The translations under genes were made by a program, and so were the position numbers. The notes beneath the pieces were generated by a model. It had not been told where the DNA came from, did no database searches, and saw only the letters and a program-made list of their open reading frames with translations. From contig NZ_CP109009.1 in the NCBI RefSeq assembly GCF_036226685.1, positions 868,001 to 932,000 of the forward strand: a stretch of DNA of 64,000 nt. Reading direction: 5' to 3'. Shown in pieces: positions 33,481-41,516 of this stretch; position 1 is the stretch's first letter; each line of letters begins with the position of its first letter. The DNA comes from Streptomyces sp. NBC_00690. Lineage in GTDB: Bacteria; Actinomycetota; Actinomycetes; Streptomycetales; Streptomycetaceae.

Positions 33481-33804
33481 TCGTCTCGCCCCCTCGCCCC
33501 CTCGCCCACTTGCACGCGCAGCACTATAACGCGCCACAAGTTAGGCATACCTCACTCGCCAAGGGCAGAGCCTTGGCGACAGCACGGCCATGGGCAACGC
33601 CCGAGCACCGATGCGGCGCTGAACGCTGCCCAGATGCACTGACTTGCTGCCGGGGCTGGCATCCGTGACGGGGGTGCGATCGCTCACATGGCCAACATCC
33701 TCGGTCAACCAACGGGAGGATCCCCGGCGTCAGCTTGCGAGCACGGAGGACCTTGCGGGGCAGGGCACATCCGTCGGGCCACTGCCGGGCGGGCACCCTC
33801 ACGG
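33481..33804. other. Promoter region of the AraC gene and spacer to the kinase
   Basis: The first 75 bases hold the AraC promoter and iron-box-like element. The rest, up to the stop of the dihydroxyacetone kinase gene, shows nothing I can assign. Confidence 0.4.
33523..33554 (-). promoter_or_regulatory. AraC promoter with iron-box-like element
   Basis: On the minus strand TATAGT (33528-33523) is a good -10 box. Plus-strand bases 33536-33554 agree with the 19-bp iron box at 13 positions. The best part, TTAGGCATACCTCA, matches 11 of the last 14. The element would cover the -35 region, so the AraC gene is probably iron-repressed. Confidence 0.6.
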
Positions 33805-35514
33805 CTAGCGGGTGATGGTCGGGAGTTCGGGGAGTTCTGCTGCGGGGTGGGGTTCGTGTACCCGGGCGAGAGCGATGAGGACGAGGGCGACCGCGACGGC
33901 GCCCGGGTCGGGGCGACCGGCGGAGCGGTGGCCGGTATAGCTGGCTCGGCCCCTGCGGGCGGTGAGCTCGGCGGTGGCACGCGCTCCTTCGACGGCTGCC
34001 AACGCCGCCGCGGTCAGAGGTCGTCGTGAGTCCGAGGGGTGGGTTGCGACCATCGCTTCGGAGGCGGGGGCGAGGGCGTCGATCAGCGTGCAGTCGCCCG
34101 GGGACGCGCCTCCGATGGCGGTGATCCGGCTCAACGCCCGGTGCAGCGCAGCACCGATGGCGGGAATGTCTGGTGGGGTGTGGTCGGCCCCGGGAGCCAG
34201 AGCGGAGAAGAGAATACCGAAGAGGGGGCCGCTGGAGCCTCCGACGCGGTCGCGGAAGGTGTCGGCGAGCGCTGTGGTACCCGTGAGACCTGTCGCAGTG
34301 GCGTGGCGGACCGCTGTGGCCACGCCACCGCAGAAGTTGTCGCCGAAGTCCCCGTCTCCACTCGCCTGGTCCAGTGCGGTGAGGTCGCTGTGGGCCTGGG
34401 CGCACAGCCGCGCGAGTTCATCGAGGAAGGCGCGGCTGCCTTGTCCTTGTTCCTGCTCTCGGCCCTGGTGGTCGAACGTGGTGGTGGGAGGTGTCAGGGT
34501 GGTGGTGCGGGAGGCAGCGGGACCCGGGAGGCGCAGGGGTGTGTCCGTTGGCAGGTCCCACAGACCCGGCCAGGCGGGGGCTAGGGCGGTCAGTGTGATG
34601 CTGAAGCCGGCCATGTCGAGGGCGGAGACGTAGGTACCCGCCGCCAGGGCGTGGACGTGGATGCCACGGGTGGTGAGGTCGTGGTGGAGCAGCGCGCCGA
34701 TGGCATGTAGTTCGAGGTCGCTGGTTCCGCCGAGACCGGATACGAGTGCGATCACTCCGTACTCACCCGGTGTCACACTGCCGAGGAGCTCATCGACCAT
34801 GCGGGTGACAAGGCGGCCGACGATGTGGGGTTCGGTGGTGGTGTGGGCGGCACGCTCGCCGTGGATGCCGATTCCGTAATCCAGCTCGTGCGGTTCCAGC
34901 CGGAAGGCGGGTGCCCTGGTGGCGGGGGTGGTGTGGGCGCGTGCGCAGACGGCGAGACTGCGGGAGGCGGCGGCGACCTGGTTGCCCAGTGCGGCGAGGG
35001 TGTCGAGGTCGGCCCCCTGGTCGGCCATGGCACCGAGCAGCTTCTCCACCACGACCGTAGCCGCCGTGCCCCGGCGCCCGGCGGCAGCACCCTCGGTGGC
35101 GAGGTCGTCATCGATGACTACCTCGGCCACCGGAATGCCCGCCGCGCGGACCTGTTCGGCGGCGAGGCGGAAGTTGATGCGGTCACCCGTGTAGTTCTTC
35201 ACGATGTGCAGGACGCCGTCGCGCTGGCCGAGAGCGGCTGCCGCCTGAGTGGCCGCGGTGATCTGTGCGCTGCTGGGTGAGGTGAAGACCGGGCCGGGTA
35301 TCACGGCGTCCAGTCCGCCTCGGCCGAGGAGACCGGTATGCAGCGGCTCATGACCGGCACCGCCCCCGGTCACCAGCGCCACCCTGCGTGGGGGCGCGGG
35401 CCTGGTCGCAAGCAGATAGAGGGGCTCGACGCACAGGCCGATTCCGGGATACGTCAGCGCCAGCCCCTGGCATGCCGTGCGCACCGCATCGTCTTCGGGG
35501 AGGAAGTAGCTCAT
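33805..35514 (-). CDS. Fused dihydroxyacetone kinase (DhaK-DhaL)
   Basis: A 569-residue ATP-dependent kinase. DhaK occupies about 1-330, with GGGAGHEPLHTG and the substrate-binding His in YGIGIHGERA. DhaL occupies about 365-565, with nucleotide and metal site SGDGDFGDN and loop GGSSGPLFG. The motif usually reading PGD(K/R)TM is PGDCTLID here. ATG 35514 is preceded by GGAGG. The enzyme phosphorylates dihydroxyacetone (or glyceraldehyde) for glycolysis. It stands alone between the siderophore and cyclodipeptide loci and is preceded by about 400 bases without genes. Confidence 0.93.
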   Translation of the reverse strand: MSYFLPEDDAVRTACQGLALTYPGIGLCVEPLYLLATRPAPPRRVALVTGGGAGHEPLHTGLLGRGGLDAVIPGPVFTSPSSAQITAATQAAAALGQRDGVLHIVKNYTGDRINFRLAAEQVRAAGIPVAEVVIDDDLATEGAAAGRRGTAATVVVEKLLGAMADQGADLDTLAALGNQVAAASRSLAVCARAHTTPATRAPAFRLEPHELDYGIGIHGERAAHTTTEPHIVGRLVTRMVDELLGSVTPGEYGVIALVSGLGGTSDLELHAIGALLHHDLTTRGIHVHALAAGTYVSALDMAGFSITLTALAPAWPGLWDLPTDTPLRLPGPAASRTTTLTPPTTTFDHQGREQEQGQGSRAFLDELARLCAQAHSDLTALDQASGDGDFGDNFCGGVATAVRHATATGLTGTTALADTFRDRVGGSSGPLFGILFSALAPGADHTPPDIPAIGAALHRALSRITAIGGASPGDCTLIDALAPASEAMVATHPSDSRRPLTAAALAAVEGARATAELTARRGRASYTGHRSAGRPDPGAVAVALVLIALARVHEPHPAAELPELPTITR

Positions 35515-35921
35515 CGGACCTCCACTGGGGGGTTGAAGTGCGATACCGGCTAGCAGGCGGCCTCGGAGAGCGGCCGGGGACGCCGATCTTCGACGCAGGC
35601 GACTGCACGGCTCCCAAGCTTGGACAGGACATCGGCGAAGATGTAGCGCCTCGCAGAGGTCGTGATCACGACACCTCCTCACTTGGAGGATTTTATGCCA
35701 GTACGACCAAATGAGGAGGGGCGGATTCGGAGCCATCGAGGTGTTTGCCGCTGCGGCCCGGCCCCCAGGGTTCCTCGCGTCGCGCGGGCGCACTTCGACG
35801 GGCGCACTTTCAGGGGAACCGCGTGCTCGAACCGAGAGGCCGGCTCGTGATGCGGGGGCACGAGGATGTCGCACCACCGGCTGGAGCCATCCACTCGTTG
35901 CCGAACCCTGGGAGCAATGGT
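35515..35921. other. Intergenic region between P450 and dihydroxyacetone kinase
   Basis: About 400 bases with no supported gene. A weak stem, CCTCC/GGAGG near 35675-35690, is followed by a short T-run. The 18-mer TCGGCGAAGATGTAGCGC at about 35635 also occurs inside the CDPS gene near 37320. Confidence 0.4.
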
Positions 35922-37148
35922 TCAGGACCAGGTAACGGGTAGTTCCACCGGCCGGGTGAACAGGTAGCTGTCCGGTTCCCAGGCGATGTCCTCGTGTTTG
36001 GCCGCCAGGGCCAGGTCAGGCAGTTGTTCGAACAGGGTGGAGAGTGCGGTCTCCAGGTACATGCGGGCGATATTGACTCCAAGGCAGAAGTGGGGGCCGG
36101 TGCCGAAGGTGACGGCCGGGTCCTCCTGTGCACTGCGGTCGAGGCGGAATCGTTCCGGTTGCTTGTAGTGCTCTGGGTCCCATGTCGCGGCGACCCATGG
36201 AGTGACGACGGCGTCACCTGCCCGGATGAGCACCCCGTGCAGTTCGGTGTCGGTCAGCGCGAGGCGGGGCATGGAGGTCATACCGTTGTGGTGCAGTCGC
36301 AGGAGTTCGGCCACCGCGGCGGGCCATAGGGTGGGATCTCGCTGTATTCGGGCGAGTTGGTCGCCGTGTCGGAGCAGGGTGTAGACGCCGGTGGTGACGG
36401 GGCCGGTGACCGGCTCGGCGGAGGTGACGAACAGGTACATCACCGTGGCGTGCAACTGTTCTCGGGTGATGGTTCCGTGGCGGTGGGCGCGGATCAGTGC
36501 CTCCACCGGGTCCCGTGGTTCGCGTGCGTCATCATGGTCCACCGACTTGGCGTCGATGACTTCGTCGGCAAAGTCGAGCATCCATCGGGTGGATGTATCG
36601 ATCTTGGCGGCCGGTGTTGTGTAGTCGACCTGGGAGCGCAGTCGGGGCACGATCTTGCGGCGTTGTCGAGGTGCCACGCGCATGAGGTCGCAGGCCAGTG
36701 TCGCCGCCAGCGGATGCGCGTAAGTACCGTGCAGATCAGCGGGGTTGGCGCCATCGCGCAGCGCCTTCGCCAGGTCTGCGGCGGCCAAAGCAACCGCGGG
36801 CTTGAGGGCGGTCGCGGCGGCTTGGTTGAAGAACGGCTGGACCACGCGCCGCACGGTGGTGTGCGCGGGAGGATCGAGGTTGAAGATGCCGCCTGGCACG
36901 CTGTTGAAGTCCTCTCCGGCGATGCGCTGCCCGCCGGGGCAGGTGAGGTCGCGGGAGAAGCTACGGCTTGATCCGATTGCGGTGATGTCGGAGCGGCGGG
37001 TGACGAGCCACGCCCGGTGCCCGGAAGGGAATGTCACCCGGGCGACGGGCCGCTCGCGCCGCAGGCGGTCGAACATCTCCGGTGGCAGCCCGTGTCCGCG
37101 GGTGGGGAAGGAGTCGGGCCAGGTCAGTTCATCGGGAATCGTGGTCAT
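35922..37148 (-). CDS. Cytochrome P450 of the cyclodipeptide cluster
   Basis: A 408-residue P450. The heme loop FGTGPHFCLG (Cys355) and the K-helix ELLR (281-284) are present. The I-helix, normally AGx(D/E)T, reads TSAEPVTG (242-249): the acid is kept but the oxygen-activating Thr is Pro. Some diketopiperazine P450s are also atypical here, such as CYP121. The start at 37148 lies 20 bases inside the CDPS gene, so the two are coupled. It should oxidise the cyclodipeptide, for example by C-C coupling, hydroxylation or nucleobase addition. No ferredoxin gene is adjacent. Confidence 0.92.
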   Translation of the reverse strand: MTTIPDELTWPDSFPTRGHGLPPEMFDRLRRERPVARVTFPSGHRAWLVTRRSDITAIGSSRSFSRDLTCPGGQRIAGEDFNSVPGGIFNLDPPAHTTVRRVVQPFFNQAAATALKPAVALAAADLAKALRDGANPADLHGTYAHPLAATLACDLMRVAPRQRRKIVPRLRSQVDYTTPAAKIDTSTRWMLDFADEVIDAKSVDHDDAREPRDPVEALIRAHRHGTITREQLHATVMYLFVTSAEPVTGPVTTGVYTLLRHGDQLARIQRDPTLWPAAVAELLRLHHNGMTSMPRLALTDTELHGVLIRAGDAVVTPWVAATWDPEHYKQPERFRLDRSAQEDPAVTFGTGPHFCLGVNIARMYLETALSTLFEQLPDLALAAKHEDIAWEPDSYLFTRPVELPVTWS

Positions 37149-37911
37149 CACGGTCGTTCCTCTCGTCGGTGAGTACGGACAGGACATGGCCCGCTCCGAT
37201 GGTGAGGCCGGGAATCTGCCCGTAGGCCACCACGTCGTAGACGGGCACCCTGCGGTGGTACACGAACAGTGCTCGGGACCGCGCCAGCACTCCGGTCGAG
37301 TCCAGCAGCAGCGGAGATTCGGCGAAGATGTAGCGCGTGTTGTCCTCGATCTGGGCCGGGGTGGGCTCGGAGTCGATGGAGGTCGCCAGGGCCGTGCGGG
37401 TCATCGAACACACCGCCTCTCGCATCGGGGCCTGTGTGCGGTACGCCGTCTCGATGCGGGTCCGAATCTCCCGGTAGCGCGGGTGTGCGGCGAAGCGGGT
37501 CATCACGTGGACCCTGGAGTCCGTGTCGGGCACCTCGCATTCGGCCAGGGTGCGGCGCGCCACATTGCGCATGTTGTGGATGACACGCTTGGAACGCTGG
37601 ACTGCGCGCCGTGGCGCCTTGCCTGCGGAGATGTAGCGCAGCGCTGCTTCGGGAGCCCCCGGAAGAACCACATGCACATCGGCGAAGGACTCCGAGGCGC
37701 TTCGACACAACGCCGTCACGGTTTCCGTGGAGTAGAAGGAGTTGAACGGTGACAGGCCCAGCACAACGGTGCCGTATCGCTCGGCAAGGCGGGGGTCGTG
37801 GAGGTCGAGGCCCTCCACCCGGAAGCCGCTGGGAGTGATGGGTTCTTGCGGCACCGAGCGCGCGCAGTTTGTGTCGGGAGCGGGTGCGTGGGCAGCCATG
37901 CTGTGACTCAT
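37129..37911 (-). CDS. Cyclodipeptide synthase (CDPS), NYH subfamily
   Basis: A 260-residue Rossmann-fold enzyme that joins two aminoacyl-tRNAs into a cyclodipeptide. GLSPFNSFYS (52-61) corresponds to GISAGNSYFS of AlbC, so Ser54 is the acylated nucleophile and Asn57 the subfamily Asn. YIFAESPLL gives Tyr194 and Glu198, the counterparts of AlbC Tyr178 and Glu182. YH at 218-219 completes the NYH signature. The first 30 residues are an extension. It follows the methyltransferase by 75 bases and overlaps the P450 start. The amino acids used cannot be read with confidence by eye. Confidence 0.95.
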   Translation of the reverse strand: MSHSMAAHAPAPDTNCARSVPQEPITPSGFRVEGLDLHDPRLAERYGTVVLGLSPFNSFYSTETVTALCRSASESFADVHVVLPGAPEAALRYISAGKAPRRAVQRSKRVIHNMRNVARRTLAECEVPDTDSRVHVMTRFAAHPRYREIRTRIETAYRTQAPMREAVCSMTRTALATSIDSEPTPAQIEDNTRYIFAESPLLLDSTGVLARSRALFVYHRRVPVYDVVAYGQIPGLTIGAGHVLSVLTDERNDRDDHDSR

Positions 37912-37986
37912 GCTGGTGACCTCAACTTTCGGTTGTCGTTGCGAGGTGGGGGAACTGCGGAGAGTCGGCTCATGGGAGTCGGAGTC

Positions 37987-38817
37987 TCACTTCGCGGGAG
38001 CTGGGTCGGTGTCCTTTGCCGGGAGCGGGCGGTCGGCGAGTTCGGGCTCGGGGCCCGCCTGTGCGTGGATGATCAGCGCGTGGGGGCAGGCGAGGTAGTT
38101 TGCCCAGAACGTCTCTCCGTACTTCGCCAGTCCCTGTTCGGAGACGGTCGGGTTGATCCACGAGACACGGTCGAAGCCGGCTGCCGCCAGGGCTTGTTCA
38201 TGCGCTGCCGCGGACCAGCGGAAGAAGTCCAGGTCGAGCACCTCCGGCCCGACCCAGGCCCGCAGGTGCCCCGGGGTGCCCTCCGCCGGCGATTGCCGTG
38301 CGCTCAGACACATGCCATAGCCGCGGTACCACTGGGGGTCGGTGGAGAATTCGGGGTTGAGGACTGCGGCCACGAACCGCCCGCCCTCAGGGCGTAGCGC
38401 CCGACGCGCAGTGGCGCAGAACCCCTCCAACGCCTCCCGGGTGGGCGCATAGGGCAGTACGTACACGGCAGTGACCACATCGAACGCCCCGGCGATGCCG
38501 GGCAGATCACCGGCGGCCGGATCGGTGGCGTTCGCGGCCAGGTACTCCACACCCAACCCCTCGCGCTCGTCGCGCCGTCGCGCATGCTCCACCATCGCAC
38601 CGGACTCGTCCATGCCAACGACCCGAGCCGCCCCTGCACCGCGCAACCGGCGGGCGTACAACCCGCTGCCACAGCCCAGGTCGAGCACATCGCGCCCGAC
38701 GACGTCGCCGACCGCGTTCAAAAAGCTGTACGCCTCCACGTGCTCCCGAAAGGGCATCTCCTCCATGCTGCGTTCATACGCGGCCACTGCCGTGTCGAAC
38801 TGGGAATCCATCGTCAT
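37987..38817 (-). CDS. SAM-dependent methyltransferase of the cyclodipeptide cluster
   Basis: A 276-residue class I methyltransferase. Motif I is VLDLGCGSGLYARRL, and MDESGAMVEHARRRD supplies the ribose-binding acidic residue. The C-terminal part (WSAAAHEQALAAAGFDRVSW) is the usual small-molecule methyltransferase end. An 18-residue Pro/Ala-rich tail follows. AAAGGAG precedes the ATG at 38817. It is the first gene of the methyltransferase-CDPS-P450 group and probably N- or O-methylates the diketopiperazine. Confidence 0.92.
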   Translation of the reverse strand: MTMDSQFDTAVAAYERSMEEMPFREHVEAYSFLNAVGDVVGRDVLDLGCGSGLYARRLRGAGAARVVGMDESGAMVEHARRRDEREGLGVEYLAANATDPAAGDLPGIAGAFDVVTAVYVLPYAPTREALEGFCATARRALRPEGGRFVAAVLNPEFSTDPQWYRGYGMCLSARQSPAEGTPGHLRAWVGPEVLDLDFFRWSAAAHEQALAAAGFDRVSWINPTVSEQGLAKYGETFWANYLACPHALIIHAQAGPEPELADRPLPAKDTDPAPAK

Positions 38818-39317
38818 TCTTCTTGCTCCTTTGCGTCTTGGTGTCAGGCCCGACCCCGTGGCCGGGCACTGTCAGAAGCCTGTTGAGAAGGGAGTGCCGA
38901 CATCGAGTCGAAACCCCGCGGAGGCAGGGGACCCAACCCAGCCTTCGAGCGCAGGACGGATACCTCACACACTCGGCGAGACACAACGACATGTTGTGTC
39001 TTCGAACCAACGGGAACCGTCGCACCCGCAGCCGGTCTAGCCGCCATCCCCACCGAGGTGCGGCGGACTTGCTCGGTCGGCACCCTTCGTGCCGTCGGTA
39101 CCCCCGGTCCAGATAATCCGTTCTTCGTCTCCGCCCTTCTTGCCGCGATCCGGCGCCGCAAGAGTCCATGCGCAATCGGAAGCGTGAACGTGTTGAACGC
39201 TTGTGCCTTTGTGAAAAACTCAGCCACGAATCCGCCCCCGGGCGGCCAACAAGGTCTCTCACGCCGCCACTTCAGTCGTCCCGCCCACTGATCAGCCCAA
39301 GGCACGACCCACCCGTG
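38818..39317. other. Upstream region of the cyclodipeptide cluster
   Basis: About 500 bases. It holds the palindrome at 38979-39001 and presumably the cluster promoter. Beyond it lies the decayed epimerase. No intact gene is supported. Confidence 0.45.
38979..39001. promoter_or_regulatory. Palindrome upstream of the cyclodipeptide cluster
   Basis: AGACACAAC (38979-38987) and GTTGTGTCT (38993-39001) are perfect 9-bp arms around GACAT, about 160 bases upstream of the methyltransferase start. Size and symmetry fit a TetR- or GntR-type operator. No regulator gene is adjacent. Confidence 0.55.
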
Positions 39318-39806
39318 GGCGGTCGGCAGCCCGTCCCCGTCTCGCATCCCCTGTGGCGCTGCCTGGACGGCCTCAGTCGCCGTGCATCGGGATTGCCAGC
39401 CCAGTACGTTGCGAGCACGGGTGGTGTCCATCAGCGGAAGTCGAAGGACGGCGTCGAATCAGTTGCGGCGAGGCGGGCAGGAGGTGCACTGCTCAGATGG
39501 CAGCCAGCGCGGACCGCAGGTCCCTATTCGGCAGCGTGCAGAGGCGTACGTCGAAGAGGTCCGCGGGGAACCGAGGGCCACGCGGAGTCCCCGCCGCGAG
39601 GCACAACGCACGCGGCCTTCGCGGATGCGCGCGCGGTGCTACGGGTGTAGGCGACGCCTGACCATCCGTGGATCGGCCGGGCCTCGTCCACCGTTCGGTC
39701 CTTGGGTCCCGGCGAGTGGGCGCCGACCGAGGACGCGTACACCAACCCCGTGGCGGACAGTCGAACCCGCGCATCGGCCATTCCGTTCCACCCGGACATG
39801 TTGGGA
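39318..39806 (-). pseudogene. Remnant of an NAD-dependent epimerase/dehydratase (SDR)
   Basis: Two separated fragments in different frames match extended SDR proteins. One gives GLVYASSVGAHSPGPKDRTV and IHGWSGVAYTRSTARA, with the catalytic Ser and Tyr region. The other, after stops and a frame change, gives FDAVLRLPLMDTTRARNVLG and WQSRCTATEAV, the usual C-terminal block. The NAD-binding N-terminus and much of the middle are gone. A sugar epimerase next to the glycosyltransferase would make sense, but this copy cannot function. Confidence 0.75.
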
Positions 39807-39936
39807 TCCCGGGACCGGACAAAGCCATCTGTAGGCGGATCCGATGCATGGGCGTTGACGGCTCTGGCGTCGAGGCCACGAGCGACTCCGCTGCCCGGCT
39901 CCCGAAGGCTTAGCACCGGAACGCGCGTGTGTCCTG

Positions 39937-41157
39937 CTAGCGGACGAGTTGCTCCAAGTCGGCAACTGCGCTCTCGATCTCTGGGAGCGTAAGTGTCGCC
40001 AGGCGCGCCCGGCGGGTGTTCGCGCCGATCACCCGATCCGCCAGGACCTGGCGACAGACCGTCGTGATGCCGTCGGGGGTGTTGTCGGTGATCTCTCGTC
40101 CGAGTCCGAGTTCCTCGACGCGGCGTGCGTTGCCGTGTTGATCTCCAAACTGAGGGAGCACCGCCATGGGTGTGGCCGTGCGCAGCGACTCCCGGACGCT
40201 GTTGAATCCGCCGTGGGTGAGGAACAGGTCGACGGATTCCAGCAGCAGCGGCTGCGGCAGACGCTCGGTGATGTGGATATGCGACGGTAGGGGATCGATG
40301 TCCACGGGGAGACCCATGGTCGCCACGAGGACGGTGCAGTCGTCCAACCGGATTGCGGCCTCGATGATCGACCGCAGGGTGTCGACCGGATCCGGCATCA
40401 AGAACGGTGGCTTCCCGGCCTCCTGGTCGGGAGTCTTCTCGTGGATCATGGGAAGTGCCGTGCCGATGGCGGCGAACACCAGCGGTCGGTCGGTGGGCAG
40501 ATCCACAACCCACCGCGGCAGGACCGATCTGCGGTCCACGGTCACCGTCTGCCGGTACGACCGCGCCACCGGCAGATACCGGGCGAAGGAGTAGTCGGGC
40601 GGCACATAGTCGATGCGCCCCCGCGGGACGATCGACAGCGGATCCTCATGTGCGGGTAGCCCATGCTCTTCCCGCAGGATGTTGAGACCCGGCAGGAGCT
40701 CAGCCGGGTCGAACGCGTTGAGTGCCCCGGAGGGAGTGGGCAGTTGGGGAATGTCGAGCATCTCACCGATCAGGACGCTGCCCAGGTCCATACCGTCGCG
40801 AAGAATCAGCTCCGGCCGAAAGTCTCGCACCACGGGGAGCACCGCATCAAGAACGTCCCGGGCCATCGGACCGGACAGAACCTGTGACATGACCCGTAAG
40901 AACAGCGCCCGTCGCTGCTCGGGATTCAAGTCGGTGCGGTCGGTGATTTCCATGATTTGGGACGGCGTCGCGTGGGAGCCCGGATTGAACCCGCTGATAC
41001 AGCTCGTCACCCTGACGTCGTCCTGTTTGAAGACCTCGGCGACGGGTTGGGTAGTGGCCGCCAGCACCTCACACCCTGCTGCGGCGAGGGCTCGGGCCAG
41101 TGGCAACTGGGCGCGCCCATGGGAAGGGCTGCCGAGAGTGGTGAACAGTACGCGCAC
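39937..41157 (-). CDS. GT1-family glycosyltransferase (macrolide/UGT type)
   Basis: A 406-residue GT-B enzyme. The N-terminal acceptor domain starts MRVLFTTLGSPSHGRAQLPL. The C-terminal donor domain has FLTHGGFNSVRESLRTATPM followed by FGDQHGNARRVEELGLG, the nucleotide-sugar binding signature of this family. The start GTG at 41157 is preceded by a weak GGAG. The acceptor is unknown. It stands alone between a decayed epimerase and the PP2C gene, so it could glycosylate a small molecule made elsewhere or inactivate a foreign one. Confidence 0.9.
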   Translation of the reverse strand: MRVLFTTLGSPSHGRAQLPLARALAAAGCEVLAATTQPVAEVFKQDDVRVTSCISGFNPGSHATPSQIMEITDRTDLNPEQRRALFLRVMSQVLSGPMARDVLDAVLPVVRDFRPELILRDGMDLGSVLIGEMLDIPQLPTPSGALNAFDPAELLPGLNILREEHGLPAHEDPLSIVPRGRIDYVPPDYSFARYLPVARSYRQTVTVDRRSVLPRWVVDLPTDRPLVFAAIGTALPMIHEKTPDQEAGKPPFLMPDPVDTLRSIIEAAIRLDDCTVLVATMGLPVDIDPLPSHIHITERLPQPLLLESVDLFLTHGGFNSVRESLRTATPMAVLPQFGDQHGNARRVEELGLGREITDNTPDGITTVCRQVLADRVIGANTRRARLATLTLPEIESAVADLEQLVR

Positions 41158-41516
41158 GAGAAGAGGACTCCGTCCAGGTTCCTGCCATGAGACGGGAGGA
41201 GGCTGCCCTATAGCCGACCCGCCTATGCGGGCACCCTCACAACAGACCTGATCGATAGCCGGGGATGGCGCGGAACCATGCGGTCGCTACCGTCCAGAGA
41301 GGCGTGGGCAAGAGGGAACTCCTGATCGACGGCCAATGGGACGGGCCAGGGCTTGACGTGATGCTCCACAGAGGCGGGGATCGGGGTCGAGCGCAGCACC
41401 GTGGCCGAGGGCGCGTCGGACGCGGCGCACCGGAGTCCAAACCGGTCGGAGTACTACCGGGCGCGTCTGCATGTCCCTTGCGGCGCCTGGACTCCTCCGC
41501 GCTCCAACGGCAGGTG
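41158..41516. other. Intergenic region between glycosyltransferase and PP2C genes
   Basis: About 360 bases. A plus-strand frame from 41265 contains ELLIDGQW but loses any resemblance to a known family within a few residues, and I do not call it. Nothing else is seen. Confidence 0.4.

Noticed and set aside
35630..35650. 18-mer TCGGCGAAGATGTAGCGC shared with the CDPS gene near 37320
   Set aside because: Flanking bases do not match, and a single shared 18-mer in GC-rich coding-like DNA is weak evidence for a duplicated fragment.
39318..41157. Glycosyltransferase as part of the cyclodipeptide pathway
   Set aside because: It is separated by a decayed gene and 1.1 kb from the methyltransferase, and no glycosylated product is implied by the core genes.
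41265..41420. Plus-strand ELLIDGQW resembling the N-terminus of an aldehyde dehydrogenase
   Set aside because: The resemblance stops after eight residues and nothing further in any frame supports a dehydrogenase remnant.
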